64,000 nucleotides of DNA, from assembly GCF_003610915.1 (NCBI RefSeq), contig NZ_NSDJ01000001.1, positions 3,720,001-3,784,000 on the forward strand. Direction: 5' to 3'. The notes under the pieces were generated by a model that did no database searches, was not told the DNA's origin, and saw only the letters and a list, made by a program, of their open reading frames with translations. The translations under genes were made by a program, and so were the position numbers. The number at the start of each line of letters is the position of its first letter. The first letter of the stretch is position 1. Below are positions 41,293-53,503 of this stretch, in pieces. The DNA comes from Rahnella variigena (lineage in GTDB: Bacteria > Pseudomonadota > Gammaproteobacteria > Enterobacterales > Enterobacteriaceae).

Positions 41293-42024
41293 ATGAAAAA
41301 ATTAGTAATTGCCGCGGTTCTGGCTACCGTCAGTTTGTCAGCCAGCGCGGCTGATACCATCCGTTTTGCGATGGAAGCGTCTTATCCTCCGTTTGAGTTT
41401 GTAGACTCCAGCAATCAGATCCAGGGCTTTGATGTCGATCTGGCGAACGCTATGTGTAAAGAGATGCAGGCAACCTGTACTTTTACCAACCAGGCCTTCG
41501 ACAGTCTGATCCCAAGCCTGAAATTCCGCCGTTTTGACGCGGTGATTTCCGGTATGGACATCACGCCTGAACGTGAAAAACAAGTGTCCTTCACCAATGC
41601 TTACTACGACAACTCCGCTATTTTCATCGCGCATTCTGGTCAGTTCGCTGACGTTGCAGCGCTGAAAGGCAAACGTGTCGGTATGCAAAACGGCACCACC
41701 CATCAGAAATTCCTGATGGATAAGCATCCTGAAATCACTGCCGTGCCTTACGACAGCTATCAGAATGCCGTGCTGGATCTGAAAAATGGTCGTCTGGACG
41801 CGGTATTCGGTGACACCGCCGTGGTGAACGAATGGCTGAAGCAGAACAAAAACCTGGCCGCTGTCGGTGACAAAATCACTGACCCGACATACTTCGGTAC
41901 CGGCCTGGGTGTTGCAGTTCGTCAGAACAATACTGAATTGCTGACTAAACTGAATGATGCTCTGGCAAAAGTGAAAGCAGACGGCACTTACAAAACGCTG
42001 TATTCAAAATGGTTCCAGCAATAA
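41293..42024 (+). CDS. artI: Arginine ABC transporter substrate-binding protein ArtI
   Basis: This 243-residue periplasmic binding protein has a Sec signal ending at SASA (residue 19) and mature ADTIRFAMEAS. The class is the polar amino acid (SBP_bac_3) family. It is a close paralogue of artJ 2.4 kb downstream. The operon position between artP and artQ identifies it as ArtI. The start is ATG 41293 with GGAG upstream; the frame extends eight codons further without support. Confidence 0.94.
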   Translation: MKKLVIAAVLATVSLSASAADTIRFAMEASYPPFEFVDSSNQIQGFDVDLANAMCKEMQATCTFTNQAFDSLIPSLKFRRFDAVISGMDITPEREKQVSFTNAYYDNSAIFIAHSGQFADVAALKGKRVGMQNGTTHQKFLMDKHPEITAVPYDSYQNAVLDLKNGRLDAVFGDTAVVNEWLKQNKNLAAVGDKITDPTYFGTGLGVAVRQNNTELLTKLNDALAKVKADGTYKTLYSKWFQQ

Positions 42025-42036
42025 GTTTGCCTATCA

Positions 42037-42753
42037 ATGACTGAATTCCAACCTTTAGCAAGCGCCGCCGGGATGACCGTCGGCCTTGCCGTTTGTGCGC
42101 TGATCCTCGGCCTGGTGCTGGCGATGATCTTCGCTGTCTGGGAATCCGCGCCGTGGAAGCCGCTTAGCTGGCTGGGCACCGCGTGGGTCACCGTGCTGCG
42201 CGGCCTGCCGGAAATCCTGGTGGTGCTGTTCATCTATTTCGGTTCTTCTCAGCTGCTGATGGTGCTGGCCGATGGCTTTAGCATCAATCTTGGTCTGTTC
42301 GCGATCCCGATCAAGCTGCCGATTGAGAATTTCGAAGTCAGCCCGTTCGTCTGTGGCGTGATCGCCCTTTCCCTGCTGTATTCGGCTTATGCATCGCAGA
42401 CTTTACGTGGCGCACTGAAAGCCGTACCGCAAGGTCAGTGGGAATCCGGTCAGGTGCTGGGCATGAAAAAATCAGCGATCTTCTTTCGCCTGATCATGCC
42501 GCAAATGTGGCGTCATGCATTGCCGGGGCTGAGCAATCAGTGGCTGGTGCTGCTGAAAGATACCGCGCTGGTGTCGCTTATCAGCGTAAATGACCTGATG
42601 CTGCAAACCAAAAGCATCGCGACCCGTACTCAGGAGCCCTTTACCTGGTATGTGATTGCGGCCTGCATTTATCTGCTTGTCACCCTGTTCAGCCAGTTCG
42701 TGATTAAACGCATCGAACTGCGTACCACCCGCTTTGAACGGAGTGCTTCCTGA
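42037..42753 (+). CDS. artQ: Arginine ABC transporter permease ArtQ
   Basis: The 238-residue permease equals E. coli ArtQ. It has five or so transmembrane helices and the conserved loop [17 protein letters not shown] that docks on ArtP. It starts 12 nt after artI, and its stop overlaps the artM start (TGATG). Confidence 0.96.
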   Translation: MTEFQPLASAAGMTVGLAVCALILGLVLAMIFAVWESAPWKPLSWLGTAWVTVLRGLPEILVVLFIYFGSSQLLMVLADGFSINLGLFAIPIKLPIENFEVSPFVCGVIALSLLYSAYASQTLRGALKAVPQGQWESGQVLGMKKSAIFFRLIMPQMWRHALPGLSNQWLVLLKDTALVSLISVNDLMLQTKSIATRTQEPFTWYVIAACIYLLVTLFSQFVIKRIELRTTRFERSAS

Positions 42754-43421
42754 TGTGGGAATATTTACCTGAAGTCCTCAAGGGATTGCACACCAGCCTG
42801 ACGCTGACCGTGGCGGCGCTGATTGTGGCGCTGCTGCTGGCGATGATTTTCACCGTGATTCTGACGCTGAAAGTGCCGGTCGCCAGCCAGATTGTGAAAG
42901 GTTACATCACGCTGTTTACCGGCACGCCGTTGCTGGTGCAGATCTTCCTGATTTACTACGGTCCGGGTCAGTTTCCGTCGATTCGTGAAATTCCGTGGTT
43001 ATGGGAAGTACTGTCGCAACCGTGGCTATGCGCGATGTTTGCTCTGGCGCTGAACAGCGCGGCATATACCACGCAGCTGTTTACCGGTGCGGTACGCGCC
43101 ATTCCTTCCGGTCAGTGGCAATCTTGTGACGCGCTGGGTATGTCGAAGCCGCAGACCCTGCGCATCCTGCTGCCATACGCGTTTAAACGTGCGTTGTCGT
43201 CGTATTCCAACGAAGTGGTGCTGGTGTTTAAAAGTACCTCGCTGGCCTACACCATCACGCTGATGGATGTTATGGGTCACAGCCAGCTGATGTATGGCCG
43301 CACGTATGACGTGATGGTCTTCGGTGCCGCCGGTCTGGTGTATCTGTGCGTCAACGGTTTACTGACCCTGATGATGCGTCTGATTGAACGCCGTGCGCTG
43401 GCATTTGAACGCCGCAACTGA
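42753..43421 (+). CDS. artM: Arginine ABC transporter permease ArtM
   Basis: The 222-residue second permease equals E. coli ArtM. The ATPase-docking loop is AIPSGQWQSCDALGMSKP. It is the last gene of the artPIQM operon, ended by a strong terminator, with artJ as a separate unit. Confidence 0.96.
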   Translation: MWEYLPEVLKGLHTSLTLTVAALIVALLLAMIFTVILTLKVPVASQIVKGYITLFTGTPLLVQIFLIYYGPGQFPSIREIPWLWEVLSQPWLCAMFALALNSAAYTTQLFTGAVRAIPSGQWQSCDALGMSKPQTLRILLPYAFKRALSSYSNEVVLVFKSTSLAYTITLMDVMGHSQLMYGRTYDVMVFGAAGLVYLCVNGLLTLMMRLIERRALAFERRN

Positions 43422-43441
43422 TTAAGCAGAAAATACCTGAA

Positions 43442-43466
43442 GGGACGAGAAATCGTCCCTTTTTTT
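43442..43466 (+). terminator. Rho-independent terminator after artM
   Basis: GGGACGA-GAAA-TCGTCCC with a GNRA-type tetraloop is followed by seven T, 21 nt past the artM stop. Confidence 0.93.
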
Positions 43467-43495
43467 GTGCCTGTAAAACCGGCTCCATGCCAATT

Positions 43496-43534
43496 AATAA
43501 TTTTTTAATCAAATTTATTGCATACAAATTCATT
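43496..43534 (+). promoter_or_regulatory. Tandem ARG boxes (ArgR operator) upstream of artJ
   Basis: The second core, TGCAT-ACAA-ATTCA (43519-43532), matches the ARG box core TGAAT-WWWW-ATTCA at all but two positions. The first core, TAATT-TTTT-AATCA (43498-43511), is weaker. The cores start exactly 21 bp apart, which is two 18-bp boxes with the canonical 3-bp spacer. ArgR repression of artJ is known in E. coli. Confidence 0.72.
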
Positions 43535-43646
43535 TAATGGCACTTTAATTAACGGTCTCACTTCCTGCCAGTTACCCGATTATATTAATAAAATCAGTAA
43601 ACTGTACCGTGAAGGGAATGTCATTTTTTGAACAGGAATGTATTGC

Positions 43647-44381
43647 ATGAAAAAGCTGATCCTCGCTGCCCTTTTGTCTGCCACTGCTTTTGCTGCCACT
43701 GCTGCAGATACTATTCGTTTCGGTACTTCTGCCACGTATCCGCCGTTTGAATCCATCGGTGCTGATAATCAGATTATTGGTTTTGATATCGATCTGGCGA
43801 ACGCGCTGTGTAAGCAAATGCAGGAAACCTGCACCTTTACCAATCAGCCGTTTGATGGTCTGATCCCGGCGCTTAAATTCCGTCGTTTCGATGTGATCAT
43901 TTCCGGCATGGACATTACCGAAGAGCGCAGCAAGCAAGTCACCTTTACCCAGCCTTACTACGCCAATACTGCGATGATCATCGGACCTAAAGGCAAGTTC
44001 GCGTCCATCGCTGACCTGAAAGGCAAACGCGTCGGACTGGAAAATGGCACCACACACCAGAAATACCTGATGGAAAAACACCCTGAAATCACCACCGTCG
44101 GGTATGACAGCTATCAGAATGCGATTCTGGATCTGAAAAGTGGTCGCCTGGACGGTCTGTTAGGCGATACCGCCGTGCTAAATGGCTGGCTGAAATCCAA
44201 CCCGAATCTCGGTGAAGTGGGTGAACTGATTAAAGATCCGCAATACTTTGGTACCGGCGTCGGCATGGCGGTGCGTCCTGATGATAAGGAACTGCTGGCG
44301 AAACTGAACACGGCGCTCGAAGGCATCAAAGCCAACGGCGAATTCCAGAAGATCAATGACAAGTGGTTCCCGTCCCACTGA
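43647..44381 (+). CDS. artJ: Arginine-binding periplasmic protein ArtJ
   Basis: The 244-residue protein has a Sec signal with cleavage after AATA and mature ADTIRFGTSAT. It is closely related to artI along its whole length (shared segments include KGKRVG, YDSYQNA, DPxYFGTG). Its position after artM under its own promoter and ARG boxes identifies it as ArtJ, the arginine-specific binding protein. An ATG at 43638 abuts the AGGA site, so ATG 43647, 9 nt beyond that site, is the start. Confidence 0.95.
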   Translation: MKKLILAALLSATAFAATAADTIRFGTSATYPPFESIGADNQIIGFDIDLANALCKQMQETCTFTNQPFDGLIPALKFRRFDVIISGMDITEERSKQVTFTQPYYANTAMIIGPKGKFASIADLKGKRVGLENGTTHQKYLMEKHPEITTVGYDSYQNAILDLKSGRLDGLLGDTAVLNGWLKSNPNLGEVGELIKDPQYFGTGVGMAVRPDDKELLAKLNTALEGIKANGEFQKINDKWFPSH

Positions 44382-44386
44382 TCCCC

Positions 44387-44527
44387 CGTCATCCTTCGAG
44401 CTGACGCTACGTTGGCCGCGTTCCAATTTGCTCCCGGCAGATTGGTCACTCACCCCGGTCACATACTGATGTATGTGACCGGGGGTCACTCAGTTACCGC
44501 CTGGATTCATCTCGAATGATTTTGGGG
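44387..44527. repeat. ERIC element 4, enlarged (artJ-cdd junction)
   Basis: The two outer arms (CATCCTTCGAGCTGACGCTA and CGCCTGGATTCATCTCGAAT) and the core palindrome CCCCGGTCACATAC/GTATGTGACCGGGG are ERIC-type. The left half carries about 22-26 extra bases near 44423-44447 (around AATTTGCTCCCGGC), giving about 141 bp instead of the usual ~120-127. It starts 6 nt after the artJ stop codon and sits where two E. coli chromosomal segments are joined. Confidence 0.82.
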
Positions 44528-44599
44528 AAAGGACTAAAAAGGCGGCTGTTCTGCGTAACATCTCTCAAAAATGTAATCCGCCAGAACTTATTACATCGA

Positions 44600-44621
44600 A
44601 AAAGTGATATCCATCACACTA
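44600..44621 (+). promoter_or_regulatory. CRP site of the cdd promoter
   Basis: AGTGA-TATCCA-TCACA is a 9/10 match to the CRP consensus, centred at 44610.5. TAAACT at 44640-44645 is a possible -10 box; the implied start near 44652 puts the CRP site at -41.5. CRP/CytR control of cdd is established in E. coli. I could not pick out a CytR site. Confidence 0.65.
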
Positions 44622-44679
44622 CATTCATGGAATGACTTTTAAACTGTTCAACCGTAATCACTGTCGAGATCGAATGTTT

Positions 44680-45564
44680 ATGCACGCACGTTTTCATACC
44701 GCCTTTGCGGCACTCCCTGAAAATTTATCCTCCGCGCTTGAGCCATTTCTGCGACATGACGACTTTCCGGCAATGTTCTCTGCGGCAGATGTTGCAGAGA
44801 TAAAACAAGCGACAGGATTGAATGACGATGCGCTGGCCTTTGCTTTGCTGCCGCTGGCCGCAGCCTGTTCCGTCACGCCAATTTCTCATTTCCACGTCGG
44901 TGCCATTGCCCGCGGTATTTCCGGCAATCTGTATTTCGGTGCCAATATGGAATTCGCCAGTGCACCAATGCAGCAAACAGTTCACGCCGAGCAATCTGCA
45001 GTCACGCATGCCTGGCTGCGGGGCGAAACCCGTCTGGCTTCCATCACCGTGAACTACACGCCTTGTGGTCACTGCCGTCAGTTTATGAATGAACTGACCA
45101 GCGGAACGGCGCTGAATATTCATCTGCCGGACAGAGACGTCGCCACGCTGGGCGATTATCTGCCGCATTCATTCGGACCGAAGGATCTGGATATCACCAC
45201 CCTGCTGATGGATAAAGTCGATCACGGTTTCAAAACCGATACGACTGATGCGCTGGCGCTGCTGGCGCTGGATGCCTGTAACCAGAGTCATGCGCCTTAC
45301 AGCAAATCGCACAGTGGTGTGGCACTGGAAACATCCAACGGCAAACAGTTTGCTGGTCGTTACGCAGAAAACGCTGCGTTTAACCCAAGCCTGCCTCCGT
45401 TACAGGCCGCATTAATCTTGCTGAATATGTCAGGAGAAGATTGCCTGAACGTTCGTCGCGCGGTGCTGGTTGAGCAAAAAGAGGCGCTGATCACCCAAAA
45501 CGATGCCACACGCGCCACCTTAAACGCGCTGGGCTGTCAGGATGTGAGCACGCTGACCTGCTGA
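44680..45564 (+). CDS. cdd: Cytidine deaminase
   Basis: Cdd deaminates cytidine and deoxycytidine to uridine forms in nucleoside salvage. The 294-residue product equals E. coli Cdd. The zinc site is His102 and catalytic Glu104 in TVHAEQSA, with Cys129 and Cys132 in TPCGHC. The C-terminal domain is a degenerate copy of the catalytic fold. I chose ATG 44680 ([15 protein letters not shown]); ATG 44674 is also possible. ATG 44632 would lie upstream of the predicted transcription start. In E. coli cdd is followed by sanA; here maeA lies between them. Confidence 0.95.
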   Translation: MHARFHTAFAALPENLSSALEPFLRHDDFPAMFSAADVAEIKQATGLNDDALAFALLPLAAACSVTPISHFHVGAIARGISGNLYFGANMEFASAPMQQTVHAEQSAVTHAWLRGETRLASITVNYTPCGHCRQFMNELTSGTALNIHLPDRDVATLGDYLPHSFGPKDLDITTLLMDKVDHGFKTDTTDALALLALDACNQSHAPYSKSHSGVALETSNGKQFAGRYAENAAFNPSLPPLQAALILLNMSGEDCLNVRRAVLVEQKEALITQNDATRATLNALGCQDVSTLTC

Positions 45565-45582
45565 TAGTGTGAGCGGGTTAAC

Positions 45583-45612
45583 ACTAAAGACTCCAATTCC
45601 GGAGTCTTTAGT
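45583..45612. terminator. Bidirectional hairpin after cdd
   Basis: ACTAAAGACTCC-AATTCC-GGAGTCTTTAGT is a perfect 12-pair stem, 19 nt past the cdd stop. The T-run is inside the stem end (CTTTAGTTAC), so termination may be partial. Confidence 0.65.
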
Positions 45613-45722
45613 TACATAACATTGTCATTACATTTGTCATTTGAAATCCTTATTTCCTCTCTGTTACCCTCACCGCTCCGAAATATAAAAAACAACATTC
45701 TGAACACCGGAAGAGTAAAACG

Positions 45723-47420
45723 ATGGAACTTGAATACGAAAGTAAACGTCCCCTGTACATCCCTCACGCTGGCCCGATCCTGTTAGAATTCCCGTTACTG
45801 AATAAAGGCAGTGCGTTCACCGAAGAAGAACGCAGCAATTTCAACCTCCACGGGTTGCTCCCGGAAGCGGTTGAAACTATCGAGGAACAAGCCGACCGTG
45901 CTTACCGCCAGTTTCAGAATTTCAAAACCGACATCGATAAGCATATCTATCTGAGAAACATTCAGGACACCAACGAAACGCTGTTCTACCGCCTTCTCGA
46001 CAGCCATCTCAGCGAAATGATGCCGGTGATTTATACCCCGACCGTCGGCGAAGCCTGCGAACACTTTTCTGATATTTACCGCCGCGCACGTGGCCTGTTT
46101 ATCTCATATCCGAACCGCGCCCACATTGATGACATGCTGCAAAACGCCACCAAACAACATGTAAAAGTCGTGGTGGTAACTGACGGTGAACGCATTCTCG
46201 GCCTGGGCGACCAGGGCATCGGCGGGATGGGCATTCCGATTGGTAAACTGTCTCTTTACACCGCGTGTGGCGGCATCAGCCCGGCGTATACCCTGCCGGT
46301 CGTGCTCGATGCGGGGACAAACAATCCGCAACTGCTCAATGACCCGCTGTATATGGGCTGGCGTCATCCGCGCATCACCGGTGAAGAGTATGAAGCCTTC
46401 GTCGATCAGTTCATTCAGGCAGTAAAAATCCGCTGGCCGAACGTGCTGTTGCAGTTTGAAGATTTCGCGCAGAAGAACGCCATGCCGCTCCTCGAACGTT
46501 ATCGCGATGAGCTGTGCTGCTTTAACGATGATATTCAGGGCACAGCTTCCGTGGCGCTGGGCAGCCTGATTGCCGCCAGCAAAGCCGCCGGTGGCAAACT
46601 GAGTGATCAGACTGTCGCTTTCCTGGGTGCGGGTTCCGCCGGTTGTGGTATCGCCGAGCAAATCGTTGCGCAGATGAAATCAGAAGGTCTGAGCGAAGAA
46701 GAAGCCCGTGCGAAAGTCTTCATGGTGGATCGTTTTGGTTTGCTGACCGACAAACTGCCAAACCTGCTGGATTTCCAGAGCAAACTGGTGCAGAAAAGCA
46801 GCGCACTGGCAAGCTGGGGTATGGCGAATGACAGCATTTCGTTGCTGGATGTGGTGCGTAACGCCAGGCCGACTGTGCTTATCGGCGTATCCGGCCAGCC
46901 GGGTCTGTTCACCGAAGAAATCATCCGCGAAATGCATAAACACTGTGCGCGTCCGGTGGTAATGCCGCTGAGCAACCCGACATCACGCGTAGAAGCCACG
47001 CCTGCCGATATCCTGAACTGGACCGACGGCGCGGCGCTGGTGGCCACCGGCAGCCCGTTTGCACCGGTAAGCCATAAAGGCACGCTTTACCCTATTGCCC
47101 AGTGCAATAACTCCTTTATCTTCCCGGGCATCGGTCTGGGGGTCATTGCTTCAGGCGCCACCCGCGTCACTGACGGTATGCTGATGGCTGCAAGCCGTAC
47201 ACTGGCAGAGTGTTCTCCGCTGGCGACCGAAGGTAAAGGCTCCCTGCTGCCGGACGTCGACGATATTCAGGGCGTGTCTAAATGCATCGCGCTTGAAGTC
47301 GGCAAAGCCGCACAGTTGCAGGGCGTGGCGATGGTGACGTCGGAAGATTCGCTGTCGAAAGCGATCGAGCACAACTTCTGGGCACCGCAATACCGCAGCT
47401 ATAAACGCACCTCTTTCTGA
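45723..47420 (+). CDS. maeA: NAD-dependent malic enzyme MaeA (SfcA)
   Basis: MaeA decarboxylates L-malate to pyruvate with NAD. The 565-residue product equals E. coli MaeA. Conserved features are [32 protein letters not shown], the metal site FEDFAQKNA and FNDDIQGTA, and the NAD motif [15 protein letters not shown]. An AGAGT region precedes the ATG. It forms a single-gene unit with its own terminator, between cdd and sanA, which are adjacent in E. coli. Confidence 0.97.
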   Translation: MELEYESKRPLYIPHAGPILLEFPLLNKGSAFTEEERSNFNLHGLLPEAVETIEEQADRAYRQFQNFKTDIDKHIYLRNIQDTNETLFYRLLDSHLSEMMPVIYTPTVGEACEHFSDIYRRARGLFISYPNRAHIDDMLQNATKQHVKVVVVTDGERILGLGDQGIGGMGIPIGKLSLYTACGGISPAYTLPVVLDAGTNNPQLLNDPLYMGWRHPRITGEEYEAFVDQFIQAVKIRWPNVLLQFEDFAQKNAMPLLERYRDELCCFNDDIQGTASVALGSLIAASKAAGGKLSDQTVAFLGAGSAGCGIAEQIVAQMKSEGLSEEEARAKVFMVDRFGLLTDKLPNLLDFQSKLVQKSSALASWGMANDSISLLDVVRNARPTVLIGVSGQPGLFTEEIIREMHKHCARPVVMPLSNPTSRVEATPADILNWTDGAALVATGSPFAPVSHKGTLYPIAQCNNSFIFPGIGLGVIASGATRVTDGMLMAASRTLAECSPLATEGKGSLLPDVDDIQGVSKCIALEVGKAAQLQGVAMVTSEDSLSKAIEHNFWAPQYRSYKRTSF

Positions 47421-47456
47421 TAGCATTTGCGTCAAAAGCAGACCGGCCATGATCCA

Positions 47457-47487
47457 GACCAATGCCCTGTGCATTGGTCTTTTTTTT
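47457..47487 (+). terminator. Rho-independent terminator after maeA
   Basis: GACCAATGC-CCTGT-GCATTGGTC, a nine-pair stem, is followed by eight T, 36 nt past the maeA stop. Confidence 0.93.
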
Positions 47488-47602
47488 CGGCTAAATTGCA
47501 GCGCATTACGCAGATTCGAAAGTAATTGCCTGAAAAGTGCTGAAAAAACCCGCGAAGCCGGCCGATGCAGAGTCCAACGTATTGCGAACCCCGAAGAGGT
47601 AA

Positions 47603-49529
<1,927 letters not shown>

Positions 49530-49530
<1 letters not shown>

Positions 49531-49555
49531 AAAAGGCCGCATAAGCGGCCTTTTG
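49530..49555 (-). terminator. Terminator of the mgl operon
   Basis: GGCCGC-ATAA-GCGGCC is flanked by A5 and TTTTG. On the minus strand it lies about 20 nt past the mglC stop and is followed by five T. It can also stop plus-strand transcripts leaving the repeat array. Confidence 0.85.
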
Positions 49556-49573
49556 TTTTTACTACCCGATAAC

Positions 49574-50584
49574 TTATTTTTTCTTGGCGTATTTCAAAGA
49601 GTCCAGCGCCACCGCGAAGATGATGATGCTGCCTTTGATGATGTACTGCCAGTATGGGTTCACGCCGATATAGGTCAGACCGTAGTTGATGACGGTGAAG
49701 ATCAGCACACCGGTTACCACGCCTGCCACAGAACCCACACCACCGGCGAATGACACGCCACCGACCACGCACGCTGCGATGGCATCGAGTTCGTACATAA
49801 AGCCGAGGTTGTTGGTCGCACTGCCGATACGCCCTGCTTCCAGCAAACCACCGAAGGCATAGAACACACCAGAGAGCGCATAAATCATGATCAGGTTTAA
49901 CGGTACGTTAACGCCTGACACTTTTGCCGCTTCCGGGTTACCGCCGATGGCGAAGATGTTTTTACCAAAGCGCGTTTTGTTCCACAACACCCAGACGAAG
50001 GCGATAGCAATGACCGCATAGAAGGTGATGTAAGAAAGCTTCAGGCCGCCCAGGTGGATAAAGCCCTGTGCAAACTTGGAGAAGCCAGGGTCAAAACCGG
50101 CAATCGGTGAGGAGCCCACATAGTCGTAATACAGGGAGTTAATCCCGTAAACGATAATCATGGTACCCAACGTGGTGATAAACGGCGTCACGTTCAGGTA
50201 AGCGATGATAATACCGTTAAGCAAACCGATCAGCGCACCGACGATACACACGGTCAGGATGACCAGCGGGATAGGCACCACTTCCAGATGCGGGAAGACT
50301 TTGTTGACGTTGTCCATTGCCTGCAACATGGTGGCTGCAACAACTGCCGCTAAACCAACCTGACGACCGGCAGACAGGTCGGTACCTTGTGTGACAATCA
50401 GACCCGCCACACCAAGCGCAATAATCACGCGCACAGAAGATTGCGTAAGAATGTTACTTAAGTTAACCAGACTGAGGAAGCTGGGATCCTGGATGATAAT
50501 AATGGCCAGTAAGACCAGCAGTACCACATAAATCCCGCCCTCTTTTAAATAAGTGAGCACACTTTTCTTATTTAATGCTTTCAT
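49574..50584 (-). CDS. mglC: Galactose/methyl galactoside ABC transporter permease MglC
   Basis: MglC is the membrane permease of the high-affinity galactose and beta-methylgalactoside importer. The 336-residue product equals E. coli MglC and has about ten hydrophobic helices. Characteristic segments are VRVIIALGVAGLIVTQGTDL and YELDAIAACVVGGVSFAGG. It follows mglA after 18 nt and is the last gene of the operon. Confidence 0.97.
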   Translation of the reverse strand: MKALNKKSVLTYLKEGGIYVVLLVLLAIIIIQDPSFLSLVNLSNILTQSSVRVIIALGVAGLIVTQGTDLSAGRQVGLAAVVAATMLQAMDNVNKVFPHLEVVPIPLVILTVCIVGALIGLLNGIIIAYLNVTPFITTLGTMIIVYGINSLYYDYVGSSPIAGFDPGFSKFAQGFIHLGGLKLSYITFYAVIAIAFVWVLWNKTRFGKNIFAIGGNPEAAKVSGVNVPLNLIMIYALSGVFYAFGGLLEAGRIGSATNNLGFMYELDAIAACVVGGVSFAGGVGSVAGVVTGVLIFTVINYGLTYIGVNPYWQYIIKGSIIIFAVALDSLKYAKKK

Positions 50585-50602
50585 AATAAGAACCCTTAAA
50601 AA

Positions 50603-52138
50603 TTAGAGATGCAAGGAAGCCAGGCGTAATATTTCATTCTGCGAAGTCGTTTTTGTGTCAACAATACCCGCAACCTGTCCATTACTCATAACCAATATTC
50701 TGTCAGTAATACCCAGCAACTCAGGCATTTCAGAGGAGATAATAATGATCCCCTTCTCTTTTTTAGCCAACTCGGTGATTAACTGGTAAATTTCAAATTT
50801 AGCGCCAACGTCAATCCCACGAGTTGGTTCATCCAGCATTAATATTTCAGGATTGGTTAATAACCAGCGCCCGATAATGACTTTTTGCTGGTTCCCGCCA
50901 GACAAAGAGCCAATACTGGTTTTATGCCCTGGTGTTTTCACCCGCATGGAATCGATAACCCACTGGGTATCGCTTTTCATACGGGTGGTGTCGAGCAGTC
51001 CGGCTTTATTTTTATATTGACGGATGTTCGAAATCAGCGAGTTAAAACCGATATCCAGATACGCATAAATACCCGTTGAACGACGCTCTTCAGTCACCAG
51101 CGCAAAACCATGATTAATGGCTTCATTGGCGCTGTGATTGTTAATTTTTTTGCCGTGCAGTTTAATGGTTCCGGATACTTTCTCACGGATGCCAAATAAT
51201 GTTTCGACGATATCCGTACGTTTCGCACCGACCAGACCGGCAATTCCGAGGATTTCCCCTTTATGTAAATCAAAGGAAATATCGCGAATCGAAGGCTGAC
51301 GCAGTGAGGTCAGATTACGGACTTCGAGGATCACTTCACCCGGCACGTTCTGACGGTCCGGGAAGCGCTGACTGAGTGAACGACCGACCATCATGGAAAT
51401 GATTCTGTCCATGTCGAGGCCTTCCAGCGACTGAGTGGCAATCCACTGACCGTCTCGCAGGATGGTGATTTCATCACACAGCTGGAAAATTTCTTCCATC
51501 TTATGAGAGATATACACAATGCCGCAGCCGCGATCTTTCAGCTTACGGATAATCGTGAACAGGTGGTTCACTTCCTTTTCCGTCAGGGAAGATGTCGGTT
51601 CGTCCATAATGACGATTTTGGCATTGTAGGAAAACGCCTTGGCGATTTCGATCATCTGCATCTGGGAAACAGACAATTTACCGACCTTATCACGCGGATC
51701 GATATCGATATCCAGCTCATCAAAAATCGCTTTGGTGTCTTTGTACATTTTGTCCTGATCGACAAAAATGCCTTTGGTCGGATAACGTCCCAGCCACATG
51801 TTGTCCATGACGGTACGTTGCAACACCAGGTTTAATTCCTGATGCACCATCGACACACCTTGTTCAAGCGCCTCTTTGGAGCTTTTAAAATTTACTTCCT
51901 GTCCCTGAAAAAGAATCGTACCAGAGTCTTTGCTGTAAATTCCGAACAGACATTTTAATAATGTGGATTTACCCGCGCCATTTTCACCCATTAAGGCATG
52001 GATAGAATGCGGACGCACTTTTAAATTCACATTATCTAACGCCTTAACGCCTGGGAATGATTTATTAATGCCGCTCATTTCCAGCAGGAATTCACCTGGC
52101 TTTTCTGTTTTTGTGTCAGATAACGAAATATCGGCCAT
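50603..52138 (-). CDS. mglA: Galactose/methyl galactoside import ATP-binding protein MglA
   Basis: MglA has two fused ABC ATPase domains in 511 residues (E. coli 506). The first has Walker [10 protein letters not shown] and signature [14 protein letters not shown]. The second has the degenerate GLVGAKRTD in place of Walker A and the signature [15 protein letters not shown] with LDEPTRGID, as is normal for sugar transporters of this class. It follows mglB after a long 366-nt gap containing ERIC element 5. Confidence 0.97.
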   Translation of the reverse strand: MADISLSDTKTEKPGEFLLEMSGINKSFPGVKALDNVNLKVRPHSIHALMGENGAGKSTLLKCLFGIYSKDSGTILFQGQEVNFKSSKEALEQGVSMVHQELNLVLQRTVMDNMWLGRYPTKGIFVDQDKMYKDTKAIFDELDIDIDPRDKVGKLSVSQMQMIEIAKAFSYNAKIVIMDEPTSSLTEKEVNHLFTIIRKLKDRGCGIVYISHKMEEIFQLCDEITILRDGQWIATQSLEGLDMDRIISMMVGRSLSQRFPDRQNVPGEVILEVRNLTSLRQPSIRDISFDLHKGEILGIAGLVGAKRTDIVETLFGIREKVSGTIKLHGKKINNHSANEAINHGFALVTEERRSTGIYAYLDIGFNSLISNIRQYKNKAGLLDTTRMKSDTQWVIDSMRVKTPGHKTSIGSLSGGNQQKVIIGRWLLTNPEILMLDEPTRGIDVGAKFEIYQLITELAKKEKGIIIISSEMPELLGITDRILVMSNGQVAGIVDTKTTSQNEILRLASLHL

Positions 52139-52197
52139 AGTTGTACCTGGCTAAAGATAAAAATAAACGGATGTATTAATACCTGATGTCAGTAATA

Positions 52198-52223
52198 CAG
52201 CCGGCAAGCGAACCTGCCGGCTG
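52198..52223 (-). other. Hairpin in the mglB-mglA gap
   Basis: CAGCCGGCA and TGCCGGCTG form a nine-pair stem with an 8-nt loop, 60 nt upstream of mglA. No T-run follows, so it more likely protects or processes the mRNA than terminates it. It sits next to ERIC element 5. Confidence 0.55.
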
Positions 52224-52268
52224 CATCATGACATGACGTCCTGTCAGATAAGCATTAACGTCTCAGTA

Positions 52269-52390
52269 CCCTTCATTCTTCACGTTGCAGATGCGTTGGC
52301 TGCTCTTATTCGCCCGAATCACTTACCTGAGTAAGCTCATCGGGTCTCACTCGTTTGCCGCCTTCCTGCAACGCAAATTATTTTGGGTAT
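52269..52390. repeat. ERIC element 5 (mglB-mglA intergenic)
   Basis: About 122 bp with ERIC arms TTCACGTTGCAGATGCGTTG and CGCCTTCCTGCAACGCAAAT around an imperfect core CACTTACCTGAGTAAGC. It lies between the highly expressed binding-protein gene mglB and mglA inside the mgl operon. Confidence 0.85.
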
Positions 52391-52504
52391 AACACTTTGT
52401 CTTTGTTTACGGCTTAACCGCAATTATTTTTGCCACTGCTTAGCTTTGTTTTTTATTGCTGTCTGTGAGTCTTGATGCTTACTACATAAAACTAAAAGTC
52501 AGTC

Positions 52505-53503
52505 TTATTTCGTGAAAGTAGACAGATTATCTTTATCTACCGCCACGTAAGGAATACGGACGACTTTGTTTTCAACTTTCCAGCTGGTGCCCTCTGCTGC
52601 GGACTTGCCTTCAGCCAGATTTTTAGCCAGCTCAAATGTTGCTTTAGCCTGGTTGCTTGCATCGTTCAGCACGGTACCGGCCATTGCGCCAGATTTAACC
52701 AGTGCCAGCGCTTCTGGCAACGCATCCACACCGAAGACCGGAATGCTGGATTTGTTATGAGATTTCAGTGCTTCTACAGCGCCCATCGCCATTGCGTCGT
52801 TGTTGGCGATAACCACTTCGATTTTGTTAGCGTTAGGACCGGACAACCATGCGTCCATTTTGTCTTTCGCCTGAGCGGTATCCCACATGGCGGTATCGAG
52901 CTGCAGCTGATCAGTTTTCAGGCCTTCTTTGCCATTCAGGGTGCTGATCACGTATTTAGTACGCGCTTCAGCATCCGGGTGACCCGGCTCACCTTTGATC
53001 AGTACGTACTGGATGGTGCCGTCTTTGTTCAGATCCCAGGCCGGATTAGCTTTCCAGTGTTTAGCAATCAGCTCACCCTGGATAACGCCGGATTCTTTAG
53101 AGTCAGTCCCGACGTAATACGCTTTGTCGTAGCTGTCTAAATCTTTACGGGAAGGTTCTTTGTTATAGAAAACAACAGGAATGCCAGCACCGCGGGCTTT
53201 CTCGATAATTACCGGGGCAGCAGCCGGGTCAACCAGGTTGATGGCCAGCGCTTTAACACCCTTCGCCAGCATAACGTCAACCTGGTCATTCTGGGTGGAC
53301 TGGCTGTTTTGCGAGTCATTCATCAGCAGTTGCACATCTGGAGACGCTTTTGCGTCTTTCTCAATGGCTTTGCGAACTTCTGACATGAAGTTGTCATCAT
53401 ATTTGTAGATAGTGACGCCGATTTTAGTATCAGCAGCATGCGCGGCAAAACCAAACATCATGCTTGCAGCCAGAGTCGCCAGGGTGAAGACCTTCTTATT
53501 CAT
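52505..53503 (-). CDS. mglB: Galactose/glucose-binding periplasmic protein MglB
   Basis: MglB binds D-galactose and D-glucose for import and for chemotaxis through Trg. The 332-residue product equals E. coli MglB. The signal peptide ends at AAHA (residue 23) and the mature protein starts [16 protein letters not shown]. Ligand and calcium features include [17 protein letters not shown] at the C-terminus, and the DLNKDGTIQ calcium loop. It is the first gene of the operon, behind a CRP- and GalS-type promoter. Confidence 0.97.
   Translation of the reverse strand: MNKKVFTLATLAASMMFGFAAHAADTKIGVTIYKYDDNFMSEVRKAIEKDAKASPDVQLLMNDSQNSQSTQNDQVDVMLAKGVKALAINLVDPAAAPVIIEKARGAGIPVVFYNKEPSRKDLDSYDKAYYVGTDSKESGVIQGELIAKHWKANPAWDLNKDGTIQYVLIKGEPGHPDAEARTKYVISTLNGKEGLKTDQLQLDTAMWDTAQAKDKMDAWLSGPNANKIEVVIANNDAMAMGAVEALKSHNKSSIPVFGVDALPEALALVKSGAMAGTVLNDASNQAKATFELAKNLAEGKSAAEGTSWKVENKVVRIPYVAVDKDNLSTFTK

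Noticed and set aside
45583..45612. A repeat or mobile-element end at the perfect 12-bp palindrome after cdd
   Set aside because: Its position just past the cdd stop and its single occurrence in the window fit a transcription terminator.
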